A stretch of DNA of 64,000 bases, from the NCBI RefSeq assembly GCF_041296385.1, contig NC_091019.1, positions 8,207,264 through 8,271,263 of the forward strand, in the 5' to 3' direction. The position numbers and the translations under genes are program-made. Origin of the DNA: Aphelocoma coerulescens. Taxonomy: Eukaryota; Chordata; Aves; Passeriformes; Corvidae. This document shows, piece by piece, positions 60,988 to 64,000 of this stretch. Each line of letters opens with the position of its first letter. Position 1 is the stretch's first letter. The notes beneath the pieces were generated by a model. That model was not told where the DNA came from. It was given only the letters and a program-made list of their open reading frames with translations, and made no database searches.

Positions 60988-63900
60988 GTAACTCGCACCC
61001 ATTGAACTGCATCAAAGGTCCTGGAGCTATGCACTTTCCTTCAAGCTCTATGTACCATCTCTCCACCTCTCGCGGATCCCAAACCCCTTCCAAACATCCA
61101 GCAGCTGCTTCTGCACGCAGGGAACAAATGCTAGAACAAGGCGTTGGCCTTCATAGTCCCTCTAAAATCTGTAAACTAAGCAAAACATACCAGTGACCAG
61201 CATTTTCCTTCGCAAATATATATATAGAGCATCATCACATTCTGTCAAAGTGGGTAAGTTCACCCTTGCAGTGCAGCTTTTCCAGCCGCAGTTCGGACTG
61301 AGAGATGTGCCAGGAGAGAAAGCATTTGTTGACTTTCCTTCTTCTCTGGAACACTTGATACTCGCAGTGCAATCACTTCCACACAACTTCGGTGTGCCCA
61401 GGTTCAAGCAGCTAGAGCTCACAGAGATGGGAAAGTCAGGGCAGAAGACGTTTCAAAAAAACGTTACAGCAGCATTAAAACTGTGCACAGCAGTCTGCAG
61501 CACTCTAGCTTACTTCTCTGACAGACATGCCATCCCATTGTGGGCTCTCACAGCTCGGTTGCAAGCTATCTTGGTTGCAAGCTACTCTTCTGAAGAAAAG
61601 AACTATAAGAAAAAGCCAATGCTGGGCTGCGCCTTCCCCTTGCTTCACGTAAAGCCACCCCATGCTGCACTCTGCACTTCCCTTCTCCGCCCCATTGACC
61701 ACTGTGTTTTCTGAATCTCGAAGCCTAAAGTTCAGCGATATTGTTTCAGCGGAGGGCTGGAAGAGGAATAGGTAGCAGCACAGCTAAAAGTAGCTGTCGC
61801 TGAGCTTTCTCCTTCCCAAAGCTAATGTGAATACGGCAGGTAGGCGAGTGGCAGCTACCCTCCTCTCTCAGCTTATATGCTGCATGCACGAGCCCGGTGC
61901 TCTGCGCCGTCGTTCACCCTCTTAAGTACCCTTGTCGCGCTTTCATTCTGCCAGAGTCGAACAGTCGTCTACTTCTCGCACAGAGAGCACAGTGCCGGCA
62001 GCGCAACCCTCCAGGCGGCTGCTTCTGCCGAAAGACGCCTGGGCTATGCACTTTCCCTCTCAGTGCTAGGTAGATCTACATTCTGTCTGTGTTGTGCTCT
62101 GAATCTTAACGAAAACATTCTCAGCTAAGTCTCGCACACAGAAGAGTTTTAGGTCAACGAGCTTGCCCAAAGATTGCCCCCGTCCCTATACAAACTTATA
62201 TTTACACCCCATTCCAGTGGTAATCCTCTTTCCTTTACAGCCTGCACAGCGCTGTCAGATCGCGGTGCTCTCCGCACCTGCCTTCTCACTCCCAAGTACC
62301 AGCGCGAACCTTACAGCCTTGCAGGCAGCGAAGACACCGGTAGGCATCTCGCACAGAAGAACGGGCCAGGACGCAAAGATGGTCTTCCTTTCTCCTCGTT
62401 GTCGCCCACATTGTGGTGATGTGTTGAAAGTCTTGGCCAGCGAAAGGCTAATCCAGCAAGTGCTTCTCTCTTGACGCATTTTGCTGAGCGAGAGCTACAC
62501 GGATAGTTTAGAATCTGTGAAACAGCAAGACAATGATTGCACGTCGAGCTGAGCAAAAGCCGTGCACGGCACACCGTGGCTGCGTGCAGTGTTCATGCGG
62601 AAGAGCGGCAAAGCTCCAAGCCCTCGCTGGGCTTCCGTTCTGCCCGGAGCACAGGCGGCGAAGAACGAAGCAGCTGGGCACCGGCTTCATGTAGCCAGTG
62701 GAGCGAATTGCAAATGTCCAGCCGAGAGCTGCTTCACAAGCAGATTCAGCTGAGAACGCTCTGGCTGCTTCAGAAAGGAAGGCGCAGCCCTTGCACTCCA
62801 GCACACAACCGGGCCAGAAACAGGTCCTTCAACCTTCAGTGCTGCCGACTCCATGCAGCTTGAGCACACCCAGAAGGACGCGTCCAGAAAGAAGGCGTTC
62901 TTCGAGTACCCCCCTCCTCCAAGGAGCCTCGAAACTGAGCACAACACGCTGCGGCTCGGCAGCTTCCTTCTCAGCGAGACGTACCGTCACATTTATGCAC
63001 TCTCGCAGCTCCGTTGCCCACTTGCAGCAGCTGCTGCTACCGAAGCAAAAGGCTCCAGAAGTAAAAGCCACTGCTGGGCTGCACGTTCCCTCTGCCTCAC
63101 GTAAAGCAGCAGAAACTGGCCGCTGCACTCTGTCCTTCCATTCTCTGCCGCACCTGCCACTGTCATCTCTGCGTCTCCAAGCATAAACCTGGGCACAAAT
63201 GCTTTCCGGGGAAAGCTGGAAGAGAAATAGGTAGCAGCACAAGTAGCTGCAAGTGGAACTTCCTGGTTTCAACTGCTAACGTGAGTCCGCAAAGAAGCGA
63301 GTGACGGCCACGCTTCCCCTTGCAGCCTGTGCGATGCGCACAGCAGCTCGGGGCTCTGCCTTCATTCCTACGCTCTCCGTACCACGGTCGCGCTTTCATT
63401 CTGCCGGAGTCGAAGCGTCGCCTACTTCTCGCACAAGAGCATTGTGCCCGCAGCGAAATGCTCCAGCCGACTGCTTCTGCCGGAACACGCCCTGGCCTAT
63501 GCACTTTCCCTCGCAGCGACATACACCAGCACACTGGGTCTTTCTTGTCGTCCAAATGTAAAGGGAAAGGTTCTCCGCTCCGTCTGGCACAGAGAACAGT
63601 TTTAGGTCGACAAGCTCACCCAGAGCTCACCCTCGACGCGTGGAAACCCGCATTTGCACCCCATTCCAGCGGCAGCCCGTCCTTCCTTTACAGCCTGCAC
63701 AGCGCCGTCAGATCGCGGTGCTCTCCGCACCTGCCTTCTCACTTCCAAGTACCAGCGCGAACCTTACAGCCTTGCAGGCAGCGAAGACGCGGCGAGGCGT
63801 CTCGCACAGAAGAACGGGCCAGGACGCAAAGATGGTCTTCCTTTCTCCTCCTCCTCCTCCTCCTTGCCCGAGTGGTGGTGCTGTGCTGAAAGTCTTGGCC

Positions 63901-64000
63901 GGCGAAAGGCTTATGCAGCAAGTGCTTCTCTCCTGACGCATTTCGCTGAGCGAGAGAGCTGCACGGACACTTTCGACTCTGGGAAACAGCAAGACAATGA
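60988..64000. repeat. Satellite block, unit 7 into partial unit 8
   Basis: Anchor strings at 61027, 62044 and 63497. The window ends shortly after the start of the near-identical segment in unit 8. Confidence 0.8.
63431..64000. repeat. Macrosatellite unit 8, cut by the window end
   Basis: The first 570 bases of another copy, identical as far as I can see to positions 1-570. The window ends inside the satellite block, before the inverted repeat and the ERV. Confidence 0.95.

Larger units (their letters stand above)
54370..63430. repeat. Macrosatellite unit 7
   Basis: Length 9061, C-tract of 18 bases. It lacks the variant shared by units 5 and 6 and matches unit 4 at every site I compared. 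Confidence 0.97.
1..64000. repeat. Macrosatellite array, about 9.06-kb unit, seven full copies plus a partial eighth
   Basis: The whole window is one head-to-tail array. The same start sequence recurs at 1, 9063, 18124, 27187, 36248, 45309, 54370 and 63431, giving unit lengths of 9062, 9061, 9063, 9061, 9061, 9061 and 9061. The length differences are explained by a C-tract (19, 18, 20, 18, 18, 18, 18 bases) and two dinucleotide indels in unit 1. Single-base variants found: 20955 (unit 3), 40433 and 49494 (shared by units 5 and 6) and 52528 (unit 6). Neither edge of the array is in the window, so total copy number is unknown. The unit is a composite of satellite, a fold-back, an ERV remnant and pyrimidine-rich DNA, and it amplifies as one block. 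The start chosen at base 1 is arbitrary. Confidence 0.98.

Noticed and set aside
1..64000. CRISPR array or other prokaryotic system
   Set aside because: The repeat unit is 9 kb, not 25-40 bp. There are no cas-like genes, no operons and no bacterial gene density.
1..64000. Assembly artefact copying one unit
   Set aside because: Units differ by private and shared variants (20955; 40433/49494; 52528; unit 1 indels) and by C-tract length, which a simple copy would not show. The exact copy number still needs long reads.

Overview
The window is one continuous tandem array. A unit of about 9.06 kb is repeated head to tail seven times (1-9062, 9063-18123, 18124-27186, 27187-36247, 36248-45308, 45309-54369, 54370-63430), followed by the first 570 bases of an eighth copy. 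The copies are almost identical: I found only a handful of substitutions, two dinucleotide indels and a variable C-tract. No intact protein-coding gene, rRNA, tRNA, CRISPR array or prokaryotic operon is visible. This is a eukaryotic macrosatellite. The decayed endogenous retrovirus (ERV) with a gammaretrovirus-type env points to a vertebrate. A bird is my best guess, with a sex chromosome, microchromosome or other heterochromatic block as the likely setting, but the sequence does not prove species or chromosome.

Each unit is a composite. In unit 1 coordinates: (a) 1-1154 is the tail of a satellite block made of about 1.45-kb monomers that starts near 6620 of the preceding unit. (b) 1155-1435 is an inverted copy of the same satellite. 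It makes a perfect 156-bp inverted repeat (999-1154 / 1280-1435) around a 125-bp spacer. (c) 1436-4190 is an ERV on the minus strand: a truncated 3' LTR (1436-1873), a polypurine tract (about 1876-1888), a frame-broken env (about 2075-3510), no recognisable gag or pol, and a 5' LTR (about 3748-4190). (d) About 4196-5560 is pyrimidine-rich, with a C-tract of variable length and a degenerate CCTTG-rich block whose strand polarity flips near 5385. (e) 5561-6619 is unassigned sequence. (f) 6620-9062 holds three diverged satellite monomers running on into the next unit.

No genes work together here in the usual sense. The most suggestive arrangement is architectural. The surviving promoter-like part of the truncated 3' LTR points on the minus strand straight into the 156-bp inverted repeat, so read-through would give a long hairpin RNA from every unit. 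That is inference. The layout, repeat arms and env breaks are read directly from the sequence.
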